From positions 2,728,001 through 2,792,000 of the forward strand of contig NZ_SHLC01000001.1 in NCBI RefSeq assembly GCF_004217495.1: a stretch of DNA of 64,000 nucleotides, read 5' to 3'. The position numbers and the translations under genes were made by a program. Within the stretch, counting starts at the first letter, position 1, and each line of letters begins with the position of its first letter. The notes beneath the pieces were generated by a model. It did not search any database. It worked only from the letters and a program-made list of their open reading frames with translations, and was not told where the DNA came from. The stretch comes from Microterricola gilva. GTDB lineage: Bacteria > Actinomycetota > Actinomycetes > Actinomycetales > Microbacteriaceae. Of the stretch, positions 16,846 to 25,135 are shown in pieces.

Positions 16846-17844
16846 TTAGACCGCCTCGGCCACCAGGATGCGCGGGCTTCCCGGCAGCGCGATCGTCTCG
16901 ACGGGCTTCCAGCCGGACTGACCCAGCCACTCGGCGACGGTCGACTCGGGGTAGACCACGGTGCCGTCGATGTTGAAGTACTCGCCGGCGTGCAGGGCGT
17001 CGATCTTGCGCTGCACCGGGCTGTCGTCGAGGAAGAAGTCGAGCACGACGAGGTGGGCGCCCGGTGCGGCGGCCGCGCGGACGTTCGCGAAGATGGCGCG
17101 GTTCTGCGCGTCGTCGAAGCGGTGGATGACGTGGTTCACGAGCACCAGGTCGTGCTCGCCACCCGGCTCTGCGGTGGCGGTGTCGCCACCCTCGACGGTG
17201 GAGCGCCCGGAGACCCCCGCGGCGTCGACGGCGTGCTGCACCGAGTCGGTGAAGGCGGGGTCGAACACGAAACGGGTGTTCAGCTCGGCGTTGGCCTTCA
17301 TGCCGTTCACGGCGAACGCCGGGCTCAGCCCGCCGAAGTCGAGCGCGTTGCGGTAGCGGGAGAAGTCGAAGTTGGCGGCGAGCTGCTCGGCGTGCAGCTC
17401 GTTGTAGGTCATGACGCCGGCCATGAAGTCGCCCCAGCCGCTCTCGTCGAGCTCGAGCGTTCCGGCCGCACCGGAGTCGACGGTGTCGTCGTAGCGCAGC
17501 CACTGCTTGTAGCTGATGTCGTTGAGGAAGGCGAGGAACGGGGTGAGGTCGATGCCGGCGCCATCGGCAGTGAGGTAGGCCGCGGCGTCCGGGGTCAGCG
17601 CATAGCGGCCGTCGGTACGTGTGAGCAAACCCTGCGCGGTCATGCTGTCGGCGAGGATGCGCAGCTGCTGCGCGGGCACGCCGGTGGCGGCGGTCAGCTC
17701 GTCGAGCGAACGGGTGCCATCGGCGAGTGCGTTGAACAGGCCGACCCGACTGGCGGCGAAGAGCTGTTTGGCGCCCATGAAGCCGATCGCGATGTCGAGA
17801 ATGGCCTCGGGGGTTGCTGCGGTGATCGGCTGCGTTGCCGTCAT
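16846..17844 (-). CDS. SAM-dependent O-methyltransferase-like protein
   Basis: A 332-residue protein with the two-domain form of plant-type O-methyltransferases (Methyltransf_2). An N-terminal winged-helix dimerisation domain spans residues about 20-100 (FAASRVGLFNALADGTRSLDEL and the QQLRILADSMTAQGLLT recognition region). The catalytic Rossmann domain follows. The glycine-rich SAM loop is weak (ALDFGGLSPAFAVNG), but the acidic and downstream elements HDLVLVNHVIHRF and GAHLVVLDFFLDD fit. First gene of an operon with two phosphotriesterase-like proteins, started from the promoter containing operator B. The acceptor is unknown; a hydroxylated aromatic is typical of the family. The ATG follows GAAGGAGA. 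Confidence 0.86.
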   Translation of the reverse strand: MTATQPITAATPEAILDIAIGFMGAKQLFAASRVGLFNALADGTRSLDELTAATGVPAQQLRILADSMTAQGLLTRTDGRYALTPDAAAYLTADGAGIDLTPFLAFLNDISYKQWLRYDDTVDSGAAGTLELDESGWGDFMAGVMTYNELHAEQLAANFDFSRYRNALDFGGLSPAFAVNGMKANAELNTRFVFDPAFTDSVQHAVDAAGVSGRSTVEGGDTATAEPGGEHDLVLVNHVIHRFDDAQNRAIFANVRAAAAPGAHLVVLDFFLDDSPVQRKIDALHAGEYFNIDGTVVYPESTVAEWLGQSGWKPVETIALPGSPRILVAEAV

Positions 17845-17910
17845 GGTGTTCTCCTTCGGAGTGCGGGGCCGGCTGCGGTGCGCGGCCCGCGTCTGGTGCG
17901 GTCTCCGGAA

Positions 17911-17940
17911 ACTCTACAAGCGTTGACAATAAACATGCAA
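17911..17940 (-). promoter_or_regulatory. Promoter with 19-bp operator, site B (methyltransferase operon)
   Basis: On the minus strand -35 TTGCAT (17935-17940) is followed after 18 bases by -10 TAGAGT (17911-17916). The operator TTGTCAACGCTTGTAGAGT (17911-17929) covers most of the spacer and the -10 itself. This is the classic placement for a repressor. It points at the methyltransferase gene starting at 17844. Confidence 0.7.
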
Positions 17941-17955
17941 GCGTCGCGGGCTCGG

Positions 17956-17984
17956 TTCGCCATCTTTGTCAACGTGCGTAGAAT
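17956..17984 (+). promoter_or_regulatory. Promoter with 19-bp operator, site C (alpha/beta hydrolase)
   Basis: TTCGCC (17956-17961) and TAGAAT (17979-17984) are separated by 17 bases. The operator TTGTCAACGTGCGTAGAAT (17966-17984) lies in the spacer and covers the -10. It faces the hydrolase gene at 18031 and is divergent from site B, 36 bases away, so one regulator could control both directions. Confidence 0.72.
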
Positions 17985-18030
17985 AACGACGGGCGCGACG
18001 AGGCGCCCCGTAGCGAATGCGAGTGCAGCC

Positions 18031-18795
18031 ATGGCCCTTTCCGTGCAGACCTTCTCCCCCGCGAGCACCGGCGACGCCGCCGGGGCACCGCCCGTGGTGT
18101 TCATCCACGGCTTCGCGTCTTCCGGCACGGCTGACTGGCTGGGCACCGGTTGGCACGAGGCCGCCACCGCCGCCGGGCGCACCGCCGTGGTCGTAGACCT
18201 GCCCGGCCACGGCGCCAATGCGGCGGCCGTCGCGGGGTGCGCGGGCACCGGCGCCGTGGTGCGCGCGCTCAGCGAGGCCATCGACGAGGCCATCGCCACG
18301 GCCGGCGCCGAGCAGGCGGATGTCGTGGCCTACTCGCTCGGCGCGCGCCTGGCCTGGGAGCTCCCGGCGGCCAACCCGCGCGTGCGCCGCCTGGTGCTCG
18401 GCGGCCTGAGCCCGTTCGACCCCTTCGCCCAGCTCGACACCGCCGCCCTCCGAGCCGCGGCGAGCGGCGCAGCCGAACCGGACTCCCCGCTCCTCGGCAT
18501 GATGGCGCAGATGGTGTCGGCGCCAGGCAACGACCCCGACGCCCTGATCACCCTCATCGACGGTCTCGCTGGCGAGCCCTTCCTGCCCGGGCCGGCGGCG
18601 AGCGATGCGACGCCGTCGGGCGCCCCGCACACGCCCACGCTGTTCGTTGCCGGCAGCGACGACATGATGACCGGCGGCATCGAGGCCCTCGTCGAGCTGG
18701 TCCCGGATGCCGCGCTGCTGCACGTCCCCGGCGACCACCACGGCGCGCTCGGCTCGGCCGAGTTCCGGGCTGCGGCCCTCGACTTCCTCGGCTGA
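18031..18795 (+). CDS. Alpha/beta hydrolase
   Basis: A 254-residue cytoplasmic alpha/beta hydrolase. It has the oxyanion motif FIHGFASSG, the nucleophile elbow AYSLGARLAW (A-x-S-x-G rather than G-x-S-x-G), the acid in VAGSDDMM and the catalytic His in GDHHGAL. It resembles MhpC- or lactone-hydrolase-type members. The ATG at 18031 starts the conserved part, but no strong ribosome-binding site precedes it, and the promoter C start point should lie only some 40 bases upstream. The gene is divergent from the methyltransferase operon and shares its operator, so both probably act on one substrate. Confidence 0.85.
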   Translation: MALSVQTFSPASTGDAAGAPPVVFIHGFASSGTADWLGTGWHEAATAAGRTAVVVDLPGHGANAAAVAGCAGTGAVVRALSEAIDEAIATAGAEQADVVAYSLGARLAWELPAANPRVRRLVLGGLSPFDPFAQLDTAALRAAASGAAEPDSPLLGMMAQMVSAPGNDPDALITLIDGLAGEPFLPGPAASDATPSGAPHTPTLFVAGSDDMMTGGIEALVELVPDAALLHVPGDHHGALGSAEFRAAALDFLG

Positions 18796-18830
18796 GCGAC
18801 ATCCCGGCCCGCGTCCCGTAAGGTCGGGGC

Positions 18831-19595
18831 ATGCGGGCCACTCCCTTTCCCACGCGCGTGATCCTGATGGCGGAGTACACGGTGGCGCTGCCGCTGTGGG
18901 ATCGCTCGCCATCGCCGGAGAAGTGGTTCGGGCCGTTCGAGCCGGGCATGCTCGGGCTCCCGGCGGCGTTGGAGGACCGCCTCGGAGCGTGGAATCGACG
19001 CTTCGAGACGGCAATGGACTCCGACTTCGAGTGGCCGAGCGACGCGGCGCGACTCACGCACCTCGTCGACGGCCACCTGCTGGCGGCGGAACTGCAGCGC
19101 GCGCTCCACGACCGGGCCCTTGTGCTCTACCTGGACGACGGCTCGCCTGCGGCACCGGTCCCGGGCATCATCGAGCAGATCCGCTTGCTCTCCGAGGAGG
19201 CAGTCGGGGTGCTCGCCCGCGATATCGACATGAACGAGCACCGCTGGACGCCCGGCCGGGCGCCGAGTCGCGTGCTGCTCACCCCGAGCCGTGGCGGGCT
19301 CCCGCTCGTCGATCGCTCGCCGCTCATCGGAATGACCGACGACCGGCTCGACGCCCATGCGCTCGGGTTGCCGAGCGGACTCGTCGCGCGGATGGTGCGC
19401 TGGAGCGAGCGGTGGACGGGCGCAGGCGGGATCGCCACCCCCGGTCTCGTCGATGGCCACCTGCTGGCGGCCGAGATCCAGGCGGCGGTGGGAGCAGGGG
19501 TCGAGGTGCTGTTCCCCGAGGCGGGCGCGGCGCGCTCGGCGCCGTCGCCGGAGCTCCTGGCGGTGGCGGACCGCATCGCCAGGCTGGAACGCTAG
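18831..19595 (+). CDS. Unknown protein with two tandem repeats
   Basis: A 254-residue soluble protein that I cannot assign to a family. It has an internal duplication: residues about 17-123 (VALPLWDRSP ... LVDGHLLAAELQ) repeat as about 155-253 (GGLPLVDRSP ... LVDGHLLAAEIQ). Each half begins with a (A)LPL-DRSP strand, has a GLPAAL/GLPSGL and W-RR/W-ER helix, and ends with a helix containing IRLL or IARL. There is no signal peptide or membrane segment. The ATG at 18831 has a weak GGTCGGGG upstream; a second ATG is at residue 13. It lies 35 bases after the hydrolase and may be co-transcribed. It ends 14 bases from the convergent aldo/keto reductase gene. Confidence 0.75.
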   Translation: MRATPFPTRVILMAEYTVALPLWDRSPSPEKWFGPFEPGMLGLPAALEDRLGAWNRRFETAMDSDFEWPSDAARLTHLVDGHLLAAELQRALHDRALVLYLDDGSPAAPVPGIIEQIRLLSEEAVGVLARDIDMNEHRWTPGRAPSRVLLTPSRGGLPLVDRSPLIGMTDDRLDAHALGLPSGLVARMVRWSERWTGAGGIATPGLVDGHLLAAEIQAAVGAGVEVLFPEAGAARSAPSPELLAVADRIARLER

Positions 19596-19609
19596 CCGGG
19601 TTTCGGCGG

Positions 19610-20578
19610 CTACCAGCTGCCGTCCGCGTTGACGGCCCGGTCCACCCAGAGACCTGCGGTGGCGGCCAGCAGCTCGCCGGCGCCGACCCGTTCCAGCAGC
19701 TCGAGGGCGCCGAGGTTGTCCTCGAGCTGCTCCATCCGCGACACCCCGAAGAGCACGTTCGCGGTGGCGGGGTTGGCCAGGCAGAAGGCGATGCCGAGCT
19801 GCGTCGGCGTCGCGCCGAGGCCGGCGGCGATGCGTGTGAGCTCGGGGTAGACGGCGATGATCTGCTCGCGGATGCCGCCGACATCCGCCCCGATCTTCCG
19901 CTCTGGGGCGAGCTTGCCCGCGAGGATGCCGCCCTCGAACACGTCGGAGGCCTGCAGCGCGAGCCGGCCGGAGTTGAACAGCTCCCCGTAGTGCGCACCC
20001 TCGGCCATGGTGCGCCGGGCGAGGCCGTACTTCAGCTGGGCGAAGGTGGGCGGCGTGAGGCCCTCGGCCTCGGCGACGTCGAGCGCGAGGGTGATGTCGG
20101 CCGCCTGCCAGTTGTTGACGCCCCAGCTGTCGAAGCGGCCTGCAGCGATCTCGGCCGCGACATCCGTCACGATCTGCCGCACGTCGATCGGACTCATGTA
20201 GTCGCCGACCACGACGGTGTCGGCCTTCTCGATGCCGATGCGGGAGAGTGAGGTCTCCATCTGGCTGGCGAAGCTCGTCGCCGGATACTCCCAGAGCCAG
20301 AGCTTGCCGCAGAGCAGGTAGTCCTCCCGGGACAGCCCGGCGGCGCGCACGGCCTCGCCGAAGATCAGGTCGGTGCGGGCGTTCTCGGCGTGCGGGCCCA
20401 TGTTGTAGTGGGCGACGTCGAAGAACGCGGCCCCGACCTCGGCCGCCCGCCGAATGAGAGCCACGGCGGCGTCGAATTCCATCCGGTCCCAGGTGTTCCA
20501 CGAGCCCAGCGCGAAGACGGGCACCTCCGGGCCGGCGGGGCCGAGGCGGCGAGTGGGAACGGTTCCTCTGAAAGTCAT
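19610..20578 (-). CDS. Aldo/keto reductase with altered catalytic tetrad
   Basis: A 322-residue NADP-type aldo/keto reductase. It starts TRRLGPAGPEVPVFALGSW, and has Asp and Tyr in FFDVAHYNMG and Lys in LLCGKLWLW. The position of the catalytic His (usually in a LxxxHWPD-like strand) reads TVVVGDYMSP, so Gly replaces His. The rest of the NADPH-binding region (WGVNNW, QLKYGLARR, FGVSRMEQLEDNL) is intact. The ATG at 20578 has CGAGGAG upstream; the longer frame to 20635 is not needed. It is a paralogue of the reductase at 24161, which has the same change, so the two form a distinct subgroup. The gene is divergent from the SDR at 20671. Confidence 0.9.
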   Translation of the reverse strand: MTFRGTVPTRRLGPAGPEVPVFALGSWNTWDRMEFDAAVALIRRAAEVGAAFFDVAHYNMGPHAENARTDLIFGEAVRAAGLSREDYLLCGKLWLWEYPATSFASQMETSLSRIGIEKADTVVVGDYMSPIDVRQIVTDVAAEIAAGRFDSWGVNNWQAADITLALDVAEAEGLTPPTFAQLKYGLARRTMAEGAHYGELFNSGRLALQASDVFEGGILAGKLAPERKIGADVGGIREQIIAVYPELTRIAAGLGATPTQLGIAFCLANPATANVLFGVSRMEQLEDNLGALELLERVGAGELLAATAGLWVDRAVNADGSW

Positions 20579-20670
20579 GGGGTCTCCTCGAAGCGACATC
20601 GCTTTATTTTCTACGTTTGGATAATATAACCCCATGCGCCGCTCAGGCGTGAGACGAAGGAGTTTCCACC
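20579..20670. promoter_or_regulatory. Divergent promoter region with a degenerate operator half
   Basis: The 92-base gap between the aldo/keto reductase and SDR genes is AT-rich in its centre (TTTTCTACGTTTGGATAATA). On the minus strand ACGTAGAA resembles the YGTAGAA half of the 19-bp operator, but GTCAAC is absent. GATAATAT may serve as a -10 for the SDR gene. Confidence 0.4.
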
Positions 20671-21411
20671 GTGACCGAATCCCGTACCGTGCTGATCACC
20701 GGCGGAGGCGGCGGCATCGGCCGCGGCATCGCCGAGGCTTTTCTCGCCCAGGGCGACCGCGTCGTGCTCGCCGATGTGAACGGTGACGCCGTCGCCGCCG
20801 TCGCCGCCGAGCTCGGCGCGGCATCCGTCGCGCTCGACATCACCGACCCCGCCGCCGTCGCGACAACGGTCGCCGCCGTCGCCGCCGACCATGGCCCCAT
20901 CGACGTGCTCGTCAACAACGCCGGCATCCTCTCGGTGCACGGCGCCATCACCGAGCTCGCCGCCGGGGCCTACAAGGCGATCGTCGACGTGAATATCGTC
21001 GGCACCTTCAATGTGACCCAGGCCGTCGCGAACCAGATGATCGCCGCAGGCACCCCGGGGACGATCGTCAACATCTCCTCGATCGGCGGCAAGCAACCGA
21101 CGCCGGGCATGGGCGCATACGAGTCGAGCAAGGCTGCCGTTGACTCGCTCACCCGCTGGGCAGCGATCGAGCTCGCCGGCCACGGCATCCGCGTCAACGC
21201 GGTCGCCCCCGGCCCCGTTCTGACCCCGATGCTGCAGATGGGGATGCCGGCGGGCTCACCGGCCCGGGTGGCCTGGGAGTCACGCATCCCGCTGGCCAAG
21301 TTCGCCGCCGTCGATGACATCGCACCGGCCGTGCTCTTCCTCGCGGGCCCCGGCGCCGGCCACATCACCGGCGTGAGCCTGCCGGTGGATGGGGGTCAGC
21401 TGCTGGCCTGA
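20671..21411 (+). CDS. Short-chain dehydrogenase/reductase (SDR)
   Basis: A 246-residue classical SDR with a textbook set of motifs: TGGGGGIGRG for the cofactor, VNNAG near residue 90, Ser in NISSIGG, YESSK as YxxxK, and PGPVLTPM. The length is typical of FabG-like or glucose/alcohol dehydrogenase members. GTG start with GAAGGAG upstream. The gene is divergent from the aldo/keto reductase. It may act on the same carbonyl compound in the opposite direction or at another carbon, but nothing in the sequence decides that. Confidence 0.92.
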   Translation: MTESRTVLITGGGGGIGRGIAEAFLAQGDRVVLADVNGDAVAAVAAELGAASVALDITDPAAVATTVAAVAADHGPIDVLVNNAGILSVHGAITELAAGAYKAIVDVNIVGTFNVTQAVANQMIAAGTPGTIVNISSIGGKQPTPGMGAYESSKAAVDSLTRWAAIELAGHGIRVNAVAPGPVLTPMLQMGMPAGSPARVAWESRIPLAKFAAVDDIAPAVLFLAGPGAGHITGVSLPVDGGQLLA

Positions 21412-21441
21412 GCGACCCGGCACGTGATCGGCGAACGAAGA

Positions 21442-21466
21442 TGGCCCCCGCACAGCTGCGGGGCCA
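21442..21466. terminator. Hairpin between convergent genes
   Basis: TGGCCCCCGCA (21442-21452) faces TGCGGGGCCA (21457-21466), with one bulged C and a very short loop. It sits between the convergent SDR and amidohydrolase genes and could stop transcription from both sides. Confidence 0.5.
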
Positions 21467-21485
21467 CCCTCGTCGTCGGGCACTC

Positions 21486-22907
21486 TCAGCCGACCAGCGC
21501 CACCGCCCGCTCGAAGACGACGTCACCGTCGACCACTGTCATGTCGATGGCCACACCCGGCAGCTCGGCCGGCGTGACGCTCAGCGGATTCACCGCGAGC
21601 ACCGCGAGATCGGCGACCTTCTTCGGCTCGAGGGTGCCCTTCCACGCGTCCGCGCCGTCCTGCCTCGCCGGGGTGACCGTGTATGCGCGCAGCAAGTCGA
21701 GCATCCGCTGTTCCTCGGCGCCGGCGGCGGCCGGCCCCATCCAGACATCGGCAGCGGCGACGCCCTCGCGCCAGTCCGGCGCGAGAACGGGCGCGTCCGA
21801 GCTCAGCGACAGCGACACCCCTGCGGCGAGCGCCTCGGCCAACGGCCAGGCCGCGGCAGCAACCTCCTCGCCGAGCACGCCGGCGACCCACCCTGAGGTC
21901 AGCACCGCGATGCCGGCCTGCACGTTGATCCCCATGCCGAGCCGCGCCATCGCGTCCAACGATTCGCGCGTGACGAGGTCGCCATGGATCACGTAGTGAC
22001 GCAGCTCCGTCGCCGTCTCCGCCATCGCCTCGGCCACGGCGTCCGCGACGACCTCGATGGTGCGGTCGCCCGTCGCGTGCACACCGACCTGGAATCCAGC
22101 CCGATGGGCGGCCAGGATCATCTGGCGCAGATTGGCCTCGCGCTCATCGCCATCAAGCCCGGCGACGAGCAGCCCGCCCGATGAGCCGTCCGGGTACCGC
22201 CGATGCGTCCAGGCCTGGAGCATCGGCGGGATGCCGTCGGCGAAGATCTTGACGCCGGCGACGCGCAGCCAGGCCGGGCGCTCCGTCTCGCGCTCGGTGG
22301 CGCGCAGCCGTGAGGTAAAGCTGTGCAGCTCGCTCGGACCATCGAGCACTCCGTAGAGCATGAGCACATTGACGCGCGCGGTGAGCGCCCGCTCGGCCTC
22401 GAGCGCTACGTACTCATCCAGCACCGCCTGACCGAAGCACCCCGTCGCACCGGCATCCTCGCCGGGGCCGAGCCCCGGCTCGGTGTAGCTGGTGATGCCG
22501 AGGGATGCCGCGAGCTCACCCGCGCGCAAGATGGCGGCCCGGATCTCGGCGGCCGTTGCGAGAAGCGGGGCGGCCTCGGCCGCGTCGTGCGGGTCACCCT
22601 CGAAGGCCGGGGCTCCCCCGGCGATGTCGCCGAAGACCGTGTTCGGCCACATCGCGCCAAGCCACGCGGCGTGCAGGTGCGAATCATTGATGCCGGGGAT
22701 GACGGCCCGCCCATTGAGCTCGATCACTCGGGTGCGGCGCCCGATGAGCGGCAGCACCTCGTCATCGCCACCCACGAGCACGATCCGCCCGTGACGCACC
22801 GCAACCGCCGTCCCCCGCGTGTCCGCGGCATCCAGACTCAGCACGGTCCCGCCACGGAAAACGAGTTCGGCTGGGGTATCGGATCCATCCCGATCAGATC
22901 GCTGCAC
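21486..22907 (-). CDS. Amidohydrolase, YtcJ-like (Amidohydro_3)
   Basis: A 473-residue metal hydrolase, about 80 residues shorter than the one at 12224. It keeps HLH (GINDSHLHAAW), Lys (AGVKIFADGIPP), His (GVHATGDRT), His (YVIHGDLV) and Asp (SLSSDAPV). The order of elements is that of the N-acyl or imide-hydrolysing YtcJ group. I chose the GTG at 22907, which follows AAGGAGGAGA closely; a TTG at 22931 would add eight residues and reach into the operator. It is divergent from the alcohol dehydrogenase operon. Operator D lies between the two and faces away from this gene. Confidence 0.9.
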   Translation of the reverse strand: MQRSDRDGSDTPAELVFRGGTVLSLDAADTRGTAVAVRHGRIVLVGGDDEVLPLIGRRTRVIELNGRAVIPGINDSHLHAAWLGAMWPNTVFGDIAGGAPAFEGDPHDAAEAAPLLATAAEIRAAILRAGELAASLGITSYTEPGLGPGEDAGATGCFGQAVLDEYVALEAERALTARVNVLMLYGVLDGPSELHSFTSRLRATERETERPAWLRVAGVKIFADGIPPMLQAWTHRRYPDGSSGGLLVAGLDGDEREANLRQMILAAHRAGFQVGVHATGDRTIEVVADAVAEAMAETATELRHYVIHGDLVTRESLDAMARLGMGINVQAGIAVLTSGWVAGVLGEEVAAAAWPLAEALAAGVSLSLSSDAPVLAPDWREGVAAADVWMGPAAAGAEEQRMLDLLRAYTVTPARQDGADAWKGTLEPKKVADLAVLAVNPLSVTPAELPGVAIDMTVVDGDVVFERAVALVG

Positions 22908-22924
22908 ATCTCCTCCTTGAGAGG

Positions 22925-22953
22925 TTCGCAATTTAAGTCAACGTATGTAGAAT
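22925..22953 (+). promoter_or_regulatory. Promoter with 19-bp operator, site D (alcohol dehydrogenase operon)
   Basis: TTCGCA (22925-22930) and TAGAAT (22948-22953) are separated by 17 bases. The operator AAGTCAACGTATGTAGAAT (22935-22953) fills the spacer, as at site C. The two promoters share the same unusual -35 (TTCGCM) and -10. This one faces the alcohol dehydrogenase gene at 23018. Confidence 0.72.
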
Positions 22954-23017
22954 ATCCCAAACCGGCGGCCGGCGCGACAGTGTTGCGATCCGAGATGGCC
23001 GCGCAAAGGAGCATTCA

Positions 23018-24133
23018 ATGACGATTCCCCTTCCGACCACGACCCGCGCAGCCGTGCTGACCGCACACGGCGAAGAGCTCACGCTGCAGGAGATCCCGCT
23101 CCCCGGCGAGATCGAGTCGGGCGCCGCGCTCGTGCGCATCGCCTGCACCACGCTCTGCGGCACCGACATCGAGATCTGGCAGGGCAAGATGTCGTTCCCC
23201 GGCATGCTGCCGATGGTGCTCGGCCACGAGATGGTCGGCGAGATCGTCGCGCTCGGCCCCGGCACGAGCGACGCGCTCGGCCGGCCCCTCTCCGTCGGCG
23301 ACCGCATCGGCTGGTCGGAGTCGACCTGCGGCCAGTGCTTCGGCTGCACCGTGCTGCGCGAGCCGGTCGCCTGCTCGCGCCGCGGCTACGGGTTCCTGCA
23401 GCGCTCCGACGTGCCGCCGTACGCGACGGCCGGCCTCGCCGAGCACGCCTACGTCACGCCGGGCGCCGCCAAGCTCCTGCTGCCAGCCGAGGTGAAGGAC
23501 ACCTGGGCCTCGATGGCCGGCTGCGCGGCCAAGACCGTGCTGCGCGCCTTCCAGCGCGCCGGCGGCGTGCGCCCGGGCTCCCGCGTCGTGGTCCAGGGCT
23601 CCGGCGCGCTCGGCATCTTCGCGACCGCCGTCGCCCACCTCTCCGGTGCCGGCACCGTCATCACCGTCGGCGCCCCGGCCGACCGCCTGGCCGCCGCCCG
23701 CCGCTTCGGCGCCGACGCCGTCGTCGACATCGCCGACGGCTCGGAGGCGACGATCGCCCGGGTGCTGGAGCTCACCGACGGCCAGGGCGCCGACCTCGTG
23801 CTCGACTTCGCCGGCGCCCCGAGCGTCGGCCCGGAGGCCATCGCGATGGCCGCCCAGCGCGGCACCGTCGTGGTCGTCGGCTCCACCGGCCCCACCGGCC
23901 AGCCGATCACCCTCTCGGCGATCATGGGCAAGGAGCTCACGGTCGTCGGCTCCCTCAACGGCGACATCGCCGACTACTACCGGGCGATCGAGTTCTTCCG
24001 CTCCTTCGCCGACCGGATGCCGTGGGACGAGCTGTTCAGCGAGCCCGTCGGCCTCTCCGCCGCATCCGCCAAGATCGCCGCCATGTCGTCACTCGGCGAG
24101 ATCAAGGCCGTCATCGACCCCTGCCTGCCGTAG
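23018..24133 (+). CDS. Zinc-dependent alcohol dehydrogenase (MDR family)
   Basis: A 371-residue medium-chain dehydrogenase. Catalytic zinc ligands are seen in TLCGTDIE and GHEMVGE. The structural zinc cysteines are in CGQCFGC plus the Cys of EPVACSRR. The NAD-binding motif is GSGALGIF, followed by the region GADAVVDIAD. The ATG at 23018 has AAAGGAG upstream. It leads a five-gene operon with an aldo/keto reductase, two esterases and an exporter, transcribed from the promoter with operator D. The substrate is not recognisable; secondary or polyol-type alcohols are common in this subgroup. Confidence 0.93.
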   Translation: MTIPLPTTTRAAVLTAHGEELTLQEIPLPGEIESGAALVRIACTTLCGTDIEIWQGKMSFPGMLPMVLGHEMVGEIVALGPGTSDALGRPLSVGDRIGWSESTCGQCFGCTVLREPVACSRRGYGFLQRSDVPPYATAGLAEHAYVTPGAAKLLLPAEVKDTWASMAGCAAKTVLRAFQRAGGVRPGSRVVVQGSGALGIFATAVAHLSGAGTVITVGAPADRLAAARRFGADAVVDIADGSEATIARVLELTDGQGADLVLDFAGAPSVGPEAIAMAAQRGTVVVVGSTGPTGQPITLSAIMGKELTVVGSLNGDIADYYRAIEFFRSFADRMPWDELFSEPVGLSAASAKIAAMSSLGEIKAVIDPCLP

Positions 24134-24160
24134 GCGCCCACCCCGCGAAGGACGACACCC

Positions 24161-25135
24161 ATGCCAACACCCGTTTCCGCCCCGGCCATCCCCCGCCGGG
24201 CCATCGGCGCCTCCGGCCTCGAGGCCTCCGTGCTCTCGCTCGGCTCCTGGCACACCTACGACCGGATGCACTTCGAGGACGCCGTCGAGCTGGTCGCCAC
24301 CGCGCACGCGCGCGGCATCAACCTCTTCGACGTCGGCGTCTACGCCTTCCCCGGCGGCCCGCCCGCCTTCACCGACGTGCTGTTCTCGGCCATCGTCCGG
24401 GCGGCCGGCATCAAGCGCGAGGACTACCTGCTCTCCGAGAAGCTCTGGCTGGAGGGCTTCGGCCCAGACGGCTTCCGGCCGCAGCTGGAGCGGGCGCTGT
24501 TCCGCGTCGGCACCGACTACTCCGACCTCGTGATCCTCGGCGACCTCCGCCGCGACGACCTGGAACTGCGCGACCTCGTGCAGGACCTCGCCGGGCTGCA
24601 GGCGTCCGGCATCATCCGGGCCTGGGGCGTGAACAACTGGTCGGCCGGCACCATTCAGGCGCTGATCGACATCGCCGCCGCCGAGGGCGTTCCCGGCCCG
24701 CAGATCACGCAGCTGAAGTACAGCATGTCCCGCCGCTCGATCCCCGACGGGGCGCCGTTCGCGCGGCTCTGGGAGCAGGGCATCACGATGCAGGCCTCCG
24801 ACGTGATGGAGGGCGGCATCCTCGCCGGCAAGGTGAACCCGGACCGGGAGGTCGGCCGTGATCCCGGTGACATCCGGGCCGCCATCATCGCCTCGGTCCC
24901 CGGCGTCACCGCCCTCGCCGAGGAGCTCGAGACGACGCCGGCCCAGCTCGCCGTGGCCTTCACGCTCACCCACCCCGCGAACACGACGACGCTGTTCGGC
25001 GCGACCCGCCTGGAGCAGCTCGAGCAGAACATCGCGGCCATCCAGCTCGTCGAGCGCGTCGGCGCCGCCGAGCTCCGCACCCGTGTCGCCCCGTTCTGGG
25101 CCGACAACGGCATCGTCGACCCCGAGGGCCCGTGA
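24161..25135 (+). CDS. Aldo/keto reductase with altered catalytic tetrad
   Basis: A 324-residue paralogue of the reductase at 19610 (LGSWHTYDRM against LGSWNTWDRM; WGVNNWSAG against WGVNNWQAA; QASDVMEGGILAGK against QASDVFEGGILAGK). Tyr is present in LFDVGVYAFPG and Lys in LLSEKLWLEG. The His position reads LVILGDLRRDD, so Gly replaces it here too. Both proteins belong to the same operator-linked gene set. The stop overlaps the GTG of the esterase that follows (GTGA). The two reductases may work on related intermediates, or one may be a regulatory copy. Confidence 0.92.
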   Translation: MPTPVSAPAIPRRAIGASGLEASVLSLGSWHTYDRMHFEDAVELVATAHARGINLFDVGVYAFPGGPPAFTDVLFSAIVRAAGIKREDYLLSEKLWLEGFGPDGFRPQLERALFRVGTDYSDLVILGDLRRDDLELRDLVQDLAGLQASGIIRAWGVNNWSAGTIQALIDIAAAEGVPGPQITQLKYSMSRRSIPDGAPFARLWEQGITMQASDVMEGGILAGKVNPDREVGRDPGDIRAAIIASVPGVTALAEELETTPAQLAVAFTLTHPANTTTLFGATRLEQLEQNIAAIQLVERVGAAELRTRVAPFWADNGIVDPEGP

